DNA of 64,000 nt from Treponema sp. (GTDB lineage: Bacteria; Spirochaetota; Spirochaetia; Treponematales; Breznakiellaceae): NCBI GenBank assembly GCA_009777735.1, contig WRLF01000013.1, positions 1 to 64,000 on the forward strand. The letters run 5' to 3'. A model generated the notes under the pieces. The model searched no databases, was not told where the DNA came from, and was given only the letters and a program-made list of their open reading frames with translations. Below are positions 40,068-50,687 of the stretch, in pieces. Each line of letters begins with the position of its first letter. The first letter of the stretch is position 1. The position numbers and the translations under genes are program-made.

Positions 40068-41786
40068 ATGGCGGGGATTATAAAGTTTACCGGTTCTGAC
40101 ATTGCAATAGCACAGGCGGTATACCCGGAACATACGCTCCCTATTGATGAAATTGCCAAAAAAGCGGGCATCCCTGATGAATACATCGAACACTATGGAA
40201 AATACAAGGCAAAAGTTGACTGCAACTTCTTGCTGAAAAATAAAGACAAACCAGACGGCAAGTTAATCCTGGTAACGGCAATTACCCCCACTCCGGCAGG
40301 CGAAGGCAAGACAACCACAACAGTGGGCGTTTCCGACGGGCTTGCAAAAATAGGCAAGAACGTGCTTGTTGCCCTGCGGGAACCTTCGTTAGGGCCTGTT
40401 TTCGGAGTAAAAGGCGGTGCGGCGGGCGGCGGATGGGCGCAGCTTATCCCTATGGAAGACCTTAACCTGCACTTTACCGGTGATTTTCACGCTATCGGCG
40501 CGGCAAACAATTTGCTTGCCGCCATTATTGACAATCATATATTTCAGGGGAACAGTCTGGGCATCGACCCCCGTAAAATTTCCTGGCGAAGATGCGTTGA
40601 CATGAATGACCGCCAACTCCGTTTTGTCATTGACGGCCTGGGCGGCAAGGCAAACGGTATCCCCCGCGAAGACGGCTACGACATTACCGTAGCATCGGAA
40701 ATCATGGCAATCCTCTGCCTGGCATCCGATATTAACGACCTGAAACTCCGGCTGGGGCGGATCATCATTGGCTATACCTACGGAAAACAGTCGGACGGCA
40801 GTGAAAAGCCGGTTACCGCAGCGCAGCTTAAAGCCCAGGGGGCCATGGCAGCATTGTTGAAAGATGCCCTCAAACCAAATCTGATACAAACCCTTGAAGG
40901 TACGCCGGCATTTGTTCACGGCGGCCCATTTGCCAATATTGCCCACGGCTGTAACTCGATCATGGCGACAAAAATGGCCCTTAAGTGCGCGGATTATGTT
41001 GTTACCGAAGCCGGCTTCGGCGCGGATTTAGGTGCGGAAAAATTTCTTGATATAAAATGCCGCTTTGGGGGGATCAAACCGTCGGCGGTTATCATTGTTA
41101 CCACCGTCCGTGCTCTCAAGTCACACGGCGGCGTAAAAAAAACCGATCTTGAAAAGGAAAACCTTGCCGCTCTGGAAGCGGGACTGCCGAATCTGCTGCA
41201 GCATGTCGAAAACATCACTCAGGTGTATAAACTCCCGGCGGTAGTGGCCGTCAATGCCTTCCCCAAAGATACGAAAGCTGAACTTGATCTTGTTGAAAAA
41301 AAATGCCGGGAGCTGGGCGTTAATGCGGCGCTTTCCGAAGTGTGGGCAAAAGGCGGCGAAGGCGGCATAAAAGTTGCCGAAGAAGTGGTGAAGCTCTGCG
41401 AACAGCCCAACAACTTTGAATATGCCTACGATCTTAATCTTTCAGTCAGGGAAAAAATTGAAGCCATCGCACGGAAAATCTACCGCGCAGACGGCGTTTC
41501 TATTCTTCCCGCCGCTCAAAAGCAAATTGAACAGCTTGAAAAATTTGGCCTGGATAAAGTCCCTGTCTGTATGGCAAAAACCCAGTACAGTTTCTCCGAT
41601 GACCCCTTGCTTATGGGTGCGCCGAAAGGCTGGACGCTGACTGTGCGGAACATAAAAATCTCGGCAGGCGCGGGTTTTATCGTGGCTCTTACCGGCGAAA
41701 TAATGACCATGCCCGGTCTGCCTCCAACTCCCGCCGCAGAAAAAATCGACGTGGACAATACCGGCAGGATTTCGGGGTTGTTTTAA
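40068..41786 (+). CDS. fhs: Formate--tetrahydrofolate ligase
   Basis: [60 protein letters not shown] 40068 after AGGAGGG. Confidence 0.96.
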   Translation: MAGIIKFTGSDIAIAQAVYPEHTLPIDEIAKKAGIPDEYIEHYGKYKAKVDCNFLLKNKDKPDGKLILVTAITPTPAGEGKTTTTVGVSDGLAKIGKNVLVALREPSLGPVFGVKGGAAGGGWAQLIPMEDLNLHFTGDFHAIGAANNLLAAIIDNHIFQGNSLGIDPRKISWRRCVDMNDRQLRFVIDGLGGKANGIPREDGYDITVASEIMAILCLASDINDLKLRLGRIIIGYTYGKQSDGSEKPVTAAQLKAQGAMAALLKDALKPNLIQTLEGTPAFVHGGPFANIAHGCNSIMATKMALKCADYVVTEAGFGADLGAEKFLDIKCRFGGIKPSAVIIVTTVRALKSHGGVKKTDLEKENLAALEAGLPNLLQHVENITQVYKLPAVVAVNAFPKDTKAELDLVEKKCRELGVNAALSEVWAKGGEGGIKVAEEVVKLCEQPNNFEYAYDLNLSVREKIEAIARKIYRADGVSILPAAQKQIEQLEKFGLDKVPVCMAKTQYSFSDDPLLMGAPKGWTLTVRNIKISAGAGFIVALTGEIMTMPGLPPTPAAEKIDVDNTGRISGLF

Positions 41787-41995
41787 AGGCTATTAAATTC
41801 CTGATCCATAAATTACCGCCGGAGAAAAACCTCTTGACAATAACCTCAAAAATTCGCATTGTACGTAGTAGAGCAAATACTTGCTAAAAACTGATGATTA
41901 AGGGCGGCATTGATGTGCCGTCGCCGGGCGGAGCGGCGCATTTTTGTGTGTCATGTCAATGATACGAGCCCACAAGGGAGGCTGGAAGAAACAGG

Positions 41996-43120
41996 TTGAA
42001 AGGAAGCGATGTGGTCGTCACAGGGATTTCTAAATCCTTTGACAGCTTTATGGCGCTCAATAATGTGAGCATTGAGATAAAAAAGGGAGAATTTTTTTCC
42101 CTGTTGGGGCCTTCCGGCTGCGGAAAAACTACCCTTCTCCGAATTTTGGCCGGGTTTGAGCATCCCGACAGCGGATCGGTCACCTTTGACGGACATGATG
42201 TACTTCATGTGCCGCCGGAAAGACGGCAGGCCAATACCGTGTTTCAAAACTACGCCCTGTTTCCCCATCTTACGGTATTCGAAAACATTGCCTTTTCAAA
42301 GCGGCTTAAAAACACGGCAAAGAGCGATATTGAAAATAAAGTGGATGAGTACATCCACCTGGTACAACTGGAAGGCCATGCACATAAAAAGCCCAACCAG
42401 CTTTCCGGCGGGCAAAAACAACGGGTAGCCATTGCCCGCGCCCTGATAAACGAACCAAGCGTACTGCTGCTTGATGAGCCGTTGTCCGCACTGGACGCAA
42501 AACTCCGCCACCACATGCTTATCGAACTGGACGAAATCCACGATAAAACCGGCGTTACTTTTATCTATGTTACCCATGACCAGCAGGAAGCCCTTTCAGT
42601 ATCCGACAGACTGGCGGTGATGGATCAAGGCAATGTACTGCAAGTTGGCACCCCCCACGACATTTACGAGAGCCCTGCTACTGATTTTGTGGCGCGTTTT
42701 ATCGGTGAGACAAATCTTTTTGACGCTGCGGTGATTAGCGTAGAAAAGATGAACCGTGACTGGGAAGAATATATGGCGGAACTCGATGTTCCGGAACTGG
42801 GACGGATAAAAGTTACCACCGTAGACAAGGTACAGACCGGTCAGACGGTAAGCTTTACCATACGGCCGGAAAAAATTGTTATAACCAAGGAGCGGCCCAC
42901 AACGAAGCGAGAGATCAACCTTTTCCAGGGAATGGTAGACGAGCCGATTTATTCCGGTTTCCAGACAAAGTTTTATGTCAAGGTGATGGACAATCTCATT
43001 ATCAGGGTGATAAAACAGCATGCCAATTATTCGGACGAAGGTCCTGATATTCGATGGAAAGACTCGGTCTTTCTTTCCTGGAGTGCCGACGACGGCTACA
43101 TTGTCGAGGTAAAGAATTGA
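41996..43120 (+). CDS. potA: Spermidine/putrescine ABC transporter ATPase (TTG start)
   Basis: LGPSGCGKTTLLRILAG; LSGGQKQRVAIARAL; C-terminal TOBE-like region; followed by potBCD. Confidence 0.9.
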   Translation: MKGSDVVVTGISKSFDSFMALNNVSIEIKKGEFFSLLGPSGCGKTTLLRILAGFEHPDSGSVTFDGHDVLHVPPERRQANTVFQNYALFPHLTVFENIAFSKRLKNTAKSDIENKVDEYIHLVQLEGHAHKKPNQLSGGQKQRVAIARALINEPSVLLLDEPLSALDAKLRHHMLIELDEIHDKTGVTFIYVTHDQQEALSVSDRLAVMDQGNVLQVGTPHDIYESPATDFVARFIGETNLFDAAVISVEKMNRDWEEYMAELDVPELGRIKVTTVDKVQTGQTVSFTIRPEKIVITKERPTTKREINLFQGMVDEPIYSGFQTKFYVKVMDNLIIRVIKQHANYSDEGPDIRWKDSVFLSWSADDGYIVEVKN

Positions 43121-44034
43121 ACCCGCTGAATAAAGCCGGTGAAGGCCTGGAACTTGCACATAAGCGCAGTGCGTTAAAGCGCGGACGCAACCTTGGACCC
43201 CTGTATTCCGGCCCCATGACACTATGGTTTACCCTGTTCTTCCTCGCTCCCATTGTTATCATCATTGCGTATAGTTTTCTGAGAAGAGGGTTATACGGCG
43301 GAGTAGTGCCGGAATTTTCACTTGACGCATACCGTTATTTAAGTGACAGTGTATTTTTAAGAATTACATTTCGTACTCTCATTACGGCTGTCATATCAAC
43401 CATAATAACCATTTTAATTGCTCTGCCCTGCGGGTACTTCATGGCCAGAAGTAAATACCAGACATATCTCCTGCTTTTAATCATTATTCCGTTTTGGACA
43501 AACTTTTTGATAAGGGTGTTTGCCTGGATGAACATTTTGGGAAATAACGGTTTTGTAAACGAATTTTTGCTTCGCATTGGTTTTTTGGCCCAGCCCGTTC
43601 AATTTCTCTACAACCAAAATGCCGTTGTGCTTGTACTGGTGTATATGTACCTGCCCTACGCTATACTGCCCTTATTTTCAAGTATTGACAAATTTGATTT
43701 CTCCCTGCTGGAAGCGGCCCGCGATTTGGGAGCAAGCAAGTTTACCTCTCTTGTAAAAATACTGCTTCCCAATGTACGCGGCGGTATATTAACGGCGGTG
43801 TTGTTTACGTTTATTCCGATTTTTGGAGCGTATGCAGTGCCGCTTCTCGTTGGCGGCAGGGATTCCTACATGCTGGGCAATATCATCGCCGATCAGCTTA
43901 CGAAGTCACGTAACTGGCCCCGTGCTGCGGCAATTTCAATGGTACTAACGATGGTGACAACTGCGGGAGTTTTGATAACAATGAATATACAGCGGAAAGA
44001 TACTTCGCGGCAGATCGAGGGGAAAAAAGTATGA
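43117..44034 (+). CDS. potB: Spermidine/putrescine ABC transporter permease (TTG start overlapping potA stop)
   Basis: EAARDLGASKFTSLVKILLP; TM profile. Confidence 0.88.
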   Translation: MNPLNKAGEGLELAHKRSALKRGRNLGPLYSGPMTLWFTLFFLAPIVIIIAYSFLRRGLYGGVVPEFSLDAYRYLSDSVFLRITFRTLITAVISTIITILIALPCGYFMARSKYQTYLLLLIIIPFWTNFLIRVFAWMNILGNNGFVNEFLLRIGFLAQPVQFLYNQNAVVLVLVYMYLPYAILPLFSSIDKFDFSLLEAARDLGASKFTSLVKILLPNVRGGILTAVLFTFIPIFGAYAVPLLVGGRDSYMLGNIIADQLTKSRNWPRAAAISMVLTMVTTAGVLITMNIQRKDTSRQIEGKKV

Positions 44035-44903
44035 GCTTCGCTGTCATAGTCCGCAATGCAATCACCTCTTTTATGCCCGTTAAACAGGGAGAAGATGCCC
44101 GCCACGCCAGACGAGCATTCAGGCGGCATGTTTCTTTTTCCCGTGTTGTCTTTATCATCACCATTATATTTCTTTTTCTGCCTCTTCTGGTACTTGTCAT
44201 GTATTCGTTTAACGATTCTGCGGGGATGAACTGGACCGGTTTTTCCATGCGCTGGTACCGGCGGCTGTTTACGTCACGGGAATTGTGGCGGGCTTTGTCC
44301 AACAGCGTTATAGTAGCCGTTTCTTCCGCTGTTACTGCGACAGTAATCGGCACCATAGGCGCGATTGGAGTAAACTGGTACCGGTTTAAACTGCGTTCCT
44401 ATGTGCAGACCATTTCTTTTATGCCTATGGTACTGCCGGAAATAATTATCGGAGTATCGCTTTCGATTTTTTTTGCGGGTATAGGAATACCTCTGGGGCT
44501 GTTTACCATTTATCTCGCCCATACAACATTTAACCTTCCGTTTGTTTTCCTGATGGTTATGGCCAGGCTGGACGAGTTTGATTTTTCCATTATTGAAGCA
44601 GCCCATGACCTGGGTGCAAGTGAAAGGCAAACGCTGTTCAAGGTAATACTGCCGATCTGCATGCCCGGTATTTTATCCGGTTTTTTAACTGCCATCACCC
44701 TGTCTCTGGAAGATTTTGTCATTACGTTTTTCGTCGCGGGGCCGGGATCCTCAACGCTGCCGATATTTATCTATTCGGCCATAACCCGCCGGGGCGGCAT
44801 TACTCCCATTATCAGTGCCCTCTCGGTAGTAATGATTTTTGGAACAGTAATACTGTGTATTGCATTAAGGAATTTTCTGAAATTTATAGCAGTAAAAAAA
44901 TAA
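44031..44903 (+). CDS. potC: Spermidine/putrescine ABC transporter permease
   Basis: EAAHDLGASERQTLFKVILPICMPGILSGFL. Confidence 0.88.
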   Translation: MSFAVIVRNAITSFMPVKQGEDARHARRAFRRHVSFSRVVFIITIIFLFLPLLVLVMYSFNDSAGMNWTGFSMRWYRRLFTSRELWRALSNSVIVAVSSAVTATVIGTIGAIGVNWYRFKLRSYVQTISFMPMVLPEIIIGVSLSIFFAGIGIPLGLFTIYLAHTTFNLPFVFLMVMARLDEFDFSIIEAAHDLGASERQTLFKVILPICMPGILSGFLTAITLSLEDFVITFFVAGPGSSTLPIFIYSAITRRGGITPIISALSVVMIFGTVILCIALRNFLKFIAVKK

Positions 44904-44973
44904 TTTCATTTTTATTTAGGGAATTTGTGCGGGTTTCTGTAAGCCCCTCAAAAATATATTTTAGGAGGAAGAT

Positions 44974-46008
44974 ATGAAAAGGAACATTGTCTTCATGGTT
45001 TTAGCGGCGCTCATAGCGCCGGTAATGGTCTCTTGCGGCGGTCCCAGGCTGAAAATTTACAACTGGACGTATTATACGCCGGACTCGGTTATTGAAAAAT
45101 TCGAACAGGAGTTTAATGTCAGGGTAATTTACGATGAATTTGCCTCAAATGAGGATATGTTTGCCAAGCTCAAATCCGGGGGCAGCGGCTACGACATCGT
45201 TTTCCCGTCAGGTGATTATGTACCAATTATGATCCGCGAAGGAATGCTTGCGGAAATCGATCATTCAAAAATGTCCAATTTGGGAAATGTTGACCCGGAA
45301 ATACGGCAAAAGGCGATCTACGATCCGAATATGAATTATTCGGTACCTTACTATTATGGCGCTGCGGGCATAACGGTAAATACAGCAATGGTTCCCGATT
45401 TCGACAGAAGCTGGTCGATTTTCAGCCGTGAGGATCTCGGTAGCCGTATGACATTGCTCGATGATATCCGGGAAGTGTTTGGCGGTGCTCTTACCCACCT
45501 GGGTTTTTCGGTAAATGCCACAAACGAGGCCGAGATCATTACAGCCAGAAATCTCATCAATAACTTATGGAAACCGAATATTGTTAAATTTGATGCAGAG
45601 TCATTCGGCAAAGGTTATGCCAACGGTGACTTTTGGGTAGTGCATGGTTTTGCCGAAGTTGTCTTTGAAGAAATTGCCGACAATCCCCAGATGTTAAGTG
45701 ATACTGTTTTCTTTATCCCGGATGAAGGCGGTCCGGCTTTTATTGACAATATGGTCATACTCAGAGGATCGAGAAACATTGATCTGGCCCACCAATTTAT
45801 TGACTTTATCCACCGGCCTGATATATACGCAGAATTTGTTGACACATTTAATTTTCCCGCCACGGCGAATGTCCCCGCCCGCCGGCTTGTTACCAGTGAA
45901 CCGCTGTACACCGTTGAAGACCTGGTAAACACAGAACTGGTTTATGATGTTGACGATGCGCTGGAATACTACACCGAAGCCTGGTTTAATACAATTAGAA
46001 TAGACTAA
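44974..46008 (+). CDS. potD: Spermidine/putrescine-binding lipoprotein
   Basis: APVMVSCGG lipobox; LKIYNWTYYTPDSVIEKFEQEFNVRVIYDEFASNEDMFAKLKSG. Confidence 0.9.
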   Translation: MKRNIVFMVLAALIAPVMVSCGGPRLKIYNWTYYTPDSVIEKFEQEFNVRVIYDEFASNEDMFAKLKSGGSGYDIVFPSGDYVPIMIREGMLAEIDHSKMSNLGNVDPEIRQKAIYDPNMNYSVPYYYGAAGITVNTAMVPDFDRSWSIFSREDLGSRMTLLDDIREVFGGALTHLGFSVNATNEAEIITARNLINNLWKPNIVKFDAESFGKGYANGDFWVVHGFAEVVFEEIADNPQMLSDTVFFIPDEGGPAFIDNMVILRGSRNIDLAHQFIDFIHRPDIYAEFVDTFNFPATANVPARRLVTSEPLYTVEDLVNTELVYDVDDALEYYTEAWFNTIRID

Positions 46009-46031
46009 TCATCCAGTCCTGTAGGCAATTG

Positions 46032-46055
46032 AGGCAGGAATGCTACTTCCTGCCT
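46032..46055 (+). terminator. Hairpin after potD; terminator-like but lacks a clean T run
   Basis: AGGCAGGAA-TGCTAC-TTCCTGCCT, perfect 9-bp stem. Confidence 0.55.
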
Positions 46056-46133
46056 TCTGCCTTCCGTACCCGCGGAATAGCATAATGGAATTTAATTACT
46101 ATTCCTGCGTGCAATGGGTTGATATACTAATTT

Positions 46134-47228
46134 ATGCTTAAAGAAACTATCAATCAATTTGCCATTGATGCGGAATTAACAGGGTTAAAGCCTTTTGGCA
46201 ACGGCCATATCAATGATACCTATCAATCTGAATGGGAAAAGGCCGGCGTTATATCCCGGTATCTTCATCAGCGGATCAATGATCGGATTTTCCGCCGGCC
46301 CGATCATGTGATGGAAAATATCCGGCGGGTAACAAATCACATCAGGGAAAAAATAAACCGGACCGGGTTTGGAGACAAAAACCTCTGTACATTAACGATA
46401 ATTCCTTCCCGTGACGGTAAACTTTGGGTTCGGGACAGCGAAGGGGGCTGGTGGCGCACTTATCATTTTATCGAAAACAGCCATGCACCCGAGCAAATTA
46501 CTTCTGCGGACGATGCACGTATTTTGGGAAACAGCATTGCACATTTTCAAAGCCTGCTTTTGGACCTGGGCAGCCCCCGCCTGCATGAGACCATTCCCGA
46601 TTTTCACAACATGGAAATCCGTTACCGGCAGTTTCACCATGCCATTTCTGAAGATACCCATAACCGGGTTAAAAACGTAAATACTGAAATAGCTTTTATG
46701 CTGGAAAATGAAGAGAGGGGTTCTGTATTGATACGTTCTTTGAGGGACGGAACCATTCCCGAACGGATTTGCCATAATGATGCCAAAATAAATAATATCC
46801 TTATTGATAATACCGGTTCTCATGTCCTTTGTGTAATTGATCTTGATACGGTTATGCCGGGTACGGTTCTTTTTGATCTGGGGGATCTAATCAGAACGGT
46901 TGCCAACAGGGCAAAAGAAGATGAGCAGGATCTTTCAAAAGTTGAATTTGACTTAACGTATTTTGAGGCTCTTTTGGATGGATATTTATCCGGAGCTTGT
47001 GATTTCTTAATTTCTGCCGAACGTGCCTTGATCTGCGAAGCAGGCAGAAATATCACTCAAATTATGGGCCTGCGTTTTCTTACGGATTATCTTGAAGGGG
47101 ATCATTATTACCGTACGAGCCGTCCGGATCATAATCTTGATCGCTGCCGAACGCAAATTGCCCTTATTCAATCAATGGATTCAAAGCGGGAAGACGTACA
47201 GGTAATTGCCCGTAAGTTCAAATCATAA
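46134..47228 (+). CDS. APH-fold phosphotransferase (sugar/aminoglycoside kinase-like)
   Basis: GNGHINDTY; ICHNDAKINNILID; CVIDLDTVMPGTVLFDLGDLIR. Confidence 0.82.
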   Translation: MLKETINQFAIDAELTGLKPFGNGHINDTYQSEWEKAGVISRYLHQRINDRIFRRPDHVMENIRRVTNHIREKINRTGFGDKNLCTLTIIPSRDGKLWVRDSEGGWWRTYHFIENSHAPEQITSADDARILGNSIAHFQSLLLDLGSPRLHETIPDFHNMEIRYRQFHHAISEDTHNRVKNVNTEIAFMLENEERGSVLIRSLRDGTIPERICHNDAKINNILIDNTGSHVLCVIDLDTVMPGTVLFDLGDLIRTVANRAKEDEQDLSKVEFDLTYFEALLDGYLSGACDFLISAERALICEAGRNITQIMGLRFLTDYLEGDHYYRTSRPDHNLDRCRTQIALIQSMDSKREDVQVIARKFKS

Positions 47229-48410
47229 ATCCAGTGTTTCCAGGACATCCTGCAGGGAAATGCTTTTTTTTCGGGCAATTCCGGCAATGTCTTCATACTC
47301 AGGCTTTGTTTTCTTCACCCCGTACCCGAAAGATGTTTTTACTTTTACCGATCCAAACTTTGTCTGAACTTCTGTTTGCTCTTTTTGCAATGCGTACCGC
47401 CTGCTTGTATACTCACGTATTCCAAGCGTGCTTGTGTGCCTGAAAATCAGCGATACCATTTTCTCTTTGTCACCGGCCAGGCACATGCAAACAAAACTTA
47501 ATCCCATGCGGCCTTTCTTCATGCCTATCGGAATTGTATATACATCAAGCGCACCTTCGTCCAATAAAAGCTGTTGTGCAAATGCTACGGATTCGGGCGT
47601 CATGTCATCAAGATTGCATACGAGCTCCATAACTTCATCGCAGACAGTACCGGTTTCACCCAAAAAAGCACGAACACAGTTTGCTTTTTCAAAATTCTTT
47701 TTACCCATACCGTACCCGATTTGAGAAACCGAAATCTGCGGCATTGTACGGAATTCTTTCACAAAATGCTTCAGTATTGCCGCACCTGTTGGCGTACATA
47801 GCTCGCCAATTGATTGATCGTTATAAACGGGGACATTCCGCAATATAAATGCGGCAGCAGGTGCCGGAACAGGTAAAACCCCATGAGCGCAACGGACATG
47901 GCCGCTGCCGGTATTAACCGGAGAAGATATAATCACATCCGGTGCAAGATATTCCATCAGCATACAAACGCCGACAATATCCGCAACCGCGTCCATTTCT
48001 CCCACTTCATGAAAATGAATTTGATGTACCGGTACGCCGTGAACATGGCTTTCCGCTTCAGCTATAAGCTTGTATATGGCAATAGCATTATTTTTTACTG
48101 TTTCACCGACATGTAAATGACCAATCAAATGTTCAATGTCATGAAAACTGCCGTGATTATGCTCATGATCATGCGCATGATCATGACTATGCATGCCTGC
48201 ATGTTCTTCCTGCCCGTTAATTTTTACCGAAACGTGCGTTCCTTTTATGCCGCATTTTATGGATGATTCAGCGGTGACTTTTACACCTGGTATACCTGCA
48301 CTGTTCAGCTGCTGTAAAAAATCACCGGGGTTTTCATGCAGCTCCAGCAGCGCCGCAAGTAACATATCGCCCGCTGCACCCATGGTACATTCAAAATAAA
48401 GCGTTTTCAT
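47223..48410 (-). CDS. larC: Nickel pincer cofactor biosynthesis protein LarC, single uninterrupted ORF
   Basis: ECTMGAAGDMLLAALLEL; HIS-rich HSHDHAHDHEHNHG; CNLDDMTPE. Confidence 0.9.
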   Translation of the reverse strand: MKTLYFECTMGAAGDMLLAALLELHENPGDFLQQLNSAGIPGVKVTAESSIKCGIKGTHVSVKINGQEEHAGMHSHDHAHDHEHNHGSFHDIEHLIGHLHVGETVKNNAIAIYKLIAEAESHVHGVPVHQIHFHEVGEMDAVADIVGVCMLMEYLAPDVIISSPVNTGSGHVRCAHGVLPVPAPAAAFILRNVPVYNDQSIGELCTPTGAAILKHFVKEFRTMPQISVSQIGYGMGKKNFEKANCVRAFLGETGTVCDEVMELVCNLDDMTPESVAFAQQLLLDEGALDVYTIPIGMKKGRMGLSFVCMCLAGDKEKMVSLIFRHTSTLGIREYTSRRYALQKEQTEVQTKFGSVKVKTSFGYGVKKTKPEYEDIAGIARKKSISLQDVLETLDL

Positions 48411-49179
48411 GCTGTTTTCCCTTTGATGTTATTGTCTGATGGTTTATCATGCTTGCCAAAAAACCGGCGCCAAAACCGTTGTCAATATTTACAACGCATA
48501 CACCGCTTGCACAGGAATTAAGCATGGTAAGCAATGCCGATAATCCGTTAAACGAAGCTCCGTAACCAACACTTGTCGGAACGCCGATAACCGGGCAGTC
48601 GGCAAGACCGCCGATTACACTGGCAAGTGCGCCTTCCATTCCGGCAATTGCAATGATCACCTGTGCTGCCATAATATCATCAAGCCGGGCAAGAAGCCGG
48701 TGCAGCCCTGCAACGCCGACATCGTATAAACGGGTTACGGAGTTACCCAGAGCTTCTGCCGTAATTGCCGCTTCTTCCGCAACCGGCATATCGCTCGTGC
48801 CGCCGGTTGCGATGACAATTGTTCCGATGCCGTCAGGTTCGGGCATTTCTCCGATTATGCCGATCCGCGCTGTCTTGTGGTATTGCAGCGGTATATTTTT
48901 CCCGATTTCCCCCGCGGCCTCTTCCGATAACCTGGTTACCAAAATTAAACGCTGTCCCCTGCCGCGCATTGCGTTTATAATTCCCGTTATTTGATCGGGA
49001 GTTTTCCCCGCTCCGTAAACTACTTCGGCAATGCCCTGACGCAATTCACGGTGATGATCAAGTTTCGCATAACCCAGATCCGCAAAAGGAGCCATGCGCA
49101 GTTGCAATAAAGCGTCTTCCGGCGGCATTGCCCCGGATTGCACATTTTCCAGCATTTTTAAAATTTCCTGTTTATTCAT
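48391..49179 (-). CDS. larB: Nickel pincer cofactor biosynthesis protein LarB
   Basis: AIR-carboxylase-like IVIATGGTSDMPVAEEAAITAEALG; VIGVPTSVGYGASFNGLSALLTMLNSCASGVCVVNIDNGFGAG. Confidence 0.9.
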   Translation of the reverse strand: MNKQEILKMLENVQSGAMPPEDALLQLRMAPFADLGYAKLDHHRELRQGIAEVVYGAGKTPDQITGIINAMRGRGQRLILVTRLSEEAAGEIGKNIPLQYHKTARIGIIGEMPEPDGIGTIVIATGGTSDMPVAEEAAITAEALGNSVTRLYDVGVAGLHRLLARLDDIMAAQVIIAIAGMEGALASVIGGLADCPVIGVPTSVGYGASFNGLSALLTMLNSCASGVCVVNIDNGFGAGFLASMINHQTITSKGKQHENALF

Positions 49180-49194
49180 TGTTATTTCCTCCGT

Positions 49195-49887
49195 CTAAAG
49201 TCCGAAACTCCGTAAAAGCTCTGTGTCATCCAATAATGAGACAGATCCGTCTGTTATTATCCGTCCGTTTTTTAACACAATTACCCTGTCACATACTTCT
49301 TTAACAAAAGCAATGTCGTGAGTGGCGATTATTTTGGGAAACGGTAATTGTTTCAGAGTTTTTGCCAATGACCGCTTTGCTTTTGGATCAAGAAAAGCGG
49401 TCGGCTCATCAAACAGTAACACAGACGGATTCATTGCCAAAACCGTCGCGATTGCCGCCATGCGTTTTTCACCGCCTGACAGCTTTAAAGATGAACGGTT
49501 TTCAAGATGGCGTATGGACAGCTGATCAAGAGTTTCCTGCACACGGATTTTTACCGCATGTTCCGGTAATCCCGCATTACGGCAGCCAAAAGCAATATCA
49601 TCGTATATATACGGCATGAACAGCTGATCATCGGGATTTTGAAAAACGAGGGCTATGCGCTTCCTTATTTCATTTATTGTTTTTTTTCCAAGCTGCAAAT
49701 TGTCAATTTCTACCGTACCGTCTGCAAGTTCAAGTATGCCGACAATGGCAAGCAGGAGTGTTGTTTTTCCCGCACCGTTTTCGCCCAGCAAAGCAATACT
49801 TTCACCTTCGTTAAGCGTAAAACTTACTTTTTCAACTGCCAGAGTTTTATCGGGATATATAACTGTTATTTCTTGCAGCCTGAGCAT
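49195..49887 (-). CDS. Energy-coupling-factor (cobalt/nickel) transporter ATPase
   Basis: LLGENGAGKTTLLLAIVGI; LSGGEKRMAAIATVLAM; ATG 49887, adjacent to CbiQ/NikQ and CbiM/NikM. Confidence 0.88.
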   Translation of the reverse strand: MLRLQEITVIYPDKTLAVEKVSFTLNEGESIALLGENGAGKTTLLLAIVGILELADGTVEIDNLQLGKKTINEIRKRIALVFQNPDDQLFMPYIYDDIAFGCRNAGLPEHAVKIRVQETLDQLSIRHLENRSSLKLSGGEKRMAAIATVLAMNPSVLLFDEPTAFLDPKAKRSLAKTLKQLPFPKIIATHDIAFVKEVCDRVIVLKNGRIITDGSVSLLDDTELLRSFGL

Positions 49888-50687
49888 CAGATGATTCCTC
49901 CAATTATACCGGCAAATAACACATTCACATTGATTAATCGGAAAGCTAAACATAAAATACATGTAACGGTAAAAAAAATAATGTCATTACCCGTTATTTT
50001 TCCTGTTTCCTGTACATTATTTTGAAGCGCATACCCCCGGCATTTCATGGCATTATATACGCGATCGGCGCGGTCAAAACTACGGACAAGAAGCTGTCCG
50101 GTAAAACTGCCCATATCCCTCATCTGAATTCCTTTTGCATTGGAGCTTCGCAGGGAATAAGCGGTATACATGGAATACACTTCTTCAAGCAATACACCGA
50201 TATAACGGTATGTCATTTCAAACACAATAATAAAAACATGCGGAATCCGTAACCGGCGCATTGCATGTACAATCTGTGAAAGAGGCGTTACCGATACAAG
50301 AATTAAAACAGACATTACACACAAATAAACCCTGAACAAAACGGTAAAAAGGGAAACAACACCGTAACTGACATCTATGCCGCCTGCCGCAAAAGCGGGG
50401 TTTCTGTCAAATACAACATTGGCAGCTCCCGCGAAAAAGCAAAACGGAAGCGCAATTAAAAATCTTTTCAGCAGCATTGCGTAAGGCGTTTCCGAAAGAG
50501 CCATCAATACCGTTGGGTAAAATATGTATGGAACCAAACGTCCGAATGAATATCTGTCAAATGATATAACTGTTATGATAAAAACGACGGCTGCTAACAG
50601 CTTCACTGCCGGGTTAAGCCTGTGGATACAGGTATTTCCGCCTGCTAATTGTTCAAGTGCATAAAGCTCATGTATCTTGTTTTTCAC
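49887..50687 (-). CDS. Energy-coupling-factor transporter transmembrane protein (CbiQ/NikQ)
   Basis: CbiQ-like T component; MKCRGYAL and context. Confidence 0.85.
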   Translation of the reverse strand: MKNKIHELYALEQLAGGNTCIHRLNPAVKLLAAVVFIITVISFDRYSFGRLVPYIFYPTVLMALSETPYAMLLKRFLIALPFCFFAGAANVVFDRNPAFAAGGIDVSYGVVSLFTVLFRVYLCVMSVLILVSVTPLSQIVHAMRRLRIPHVFIIVFEMTYRYIGVLLEEVYSMYTAYSLRSSNAKGIQMRDMGSFTGQLLVRSFDRADRVYNAMKCRGYALQNNVQETGKITGNDIIFFTVTCILCLAFRLINVNVLFAGIIGGII

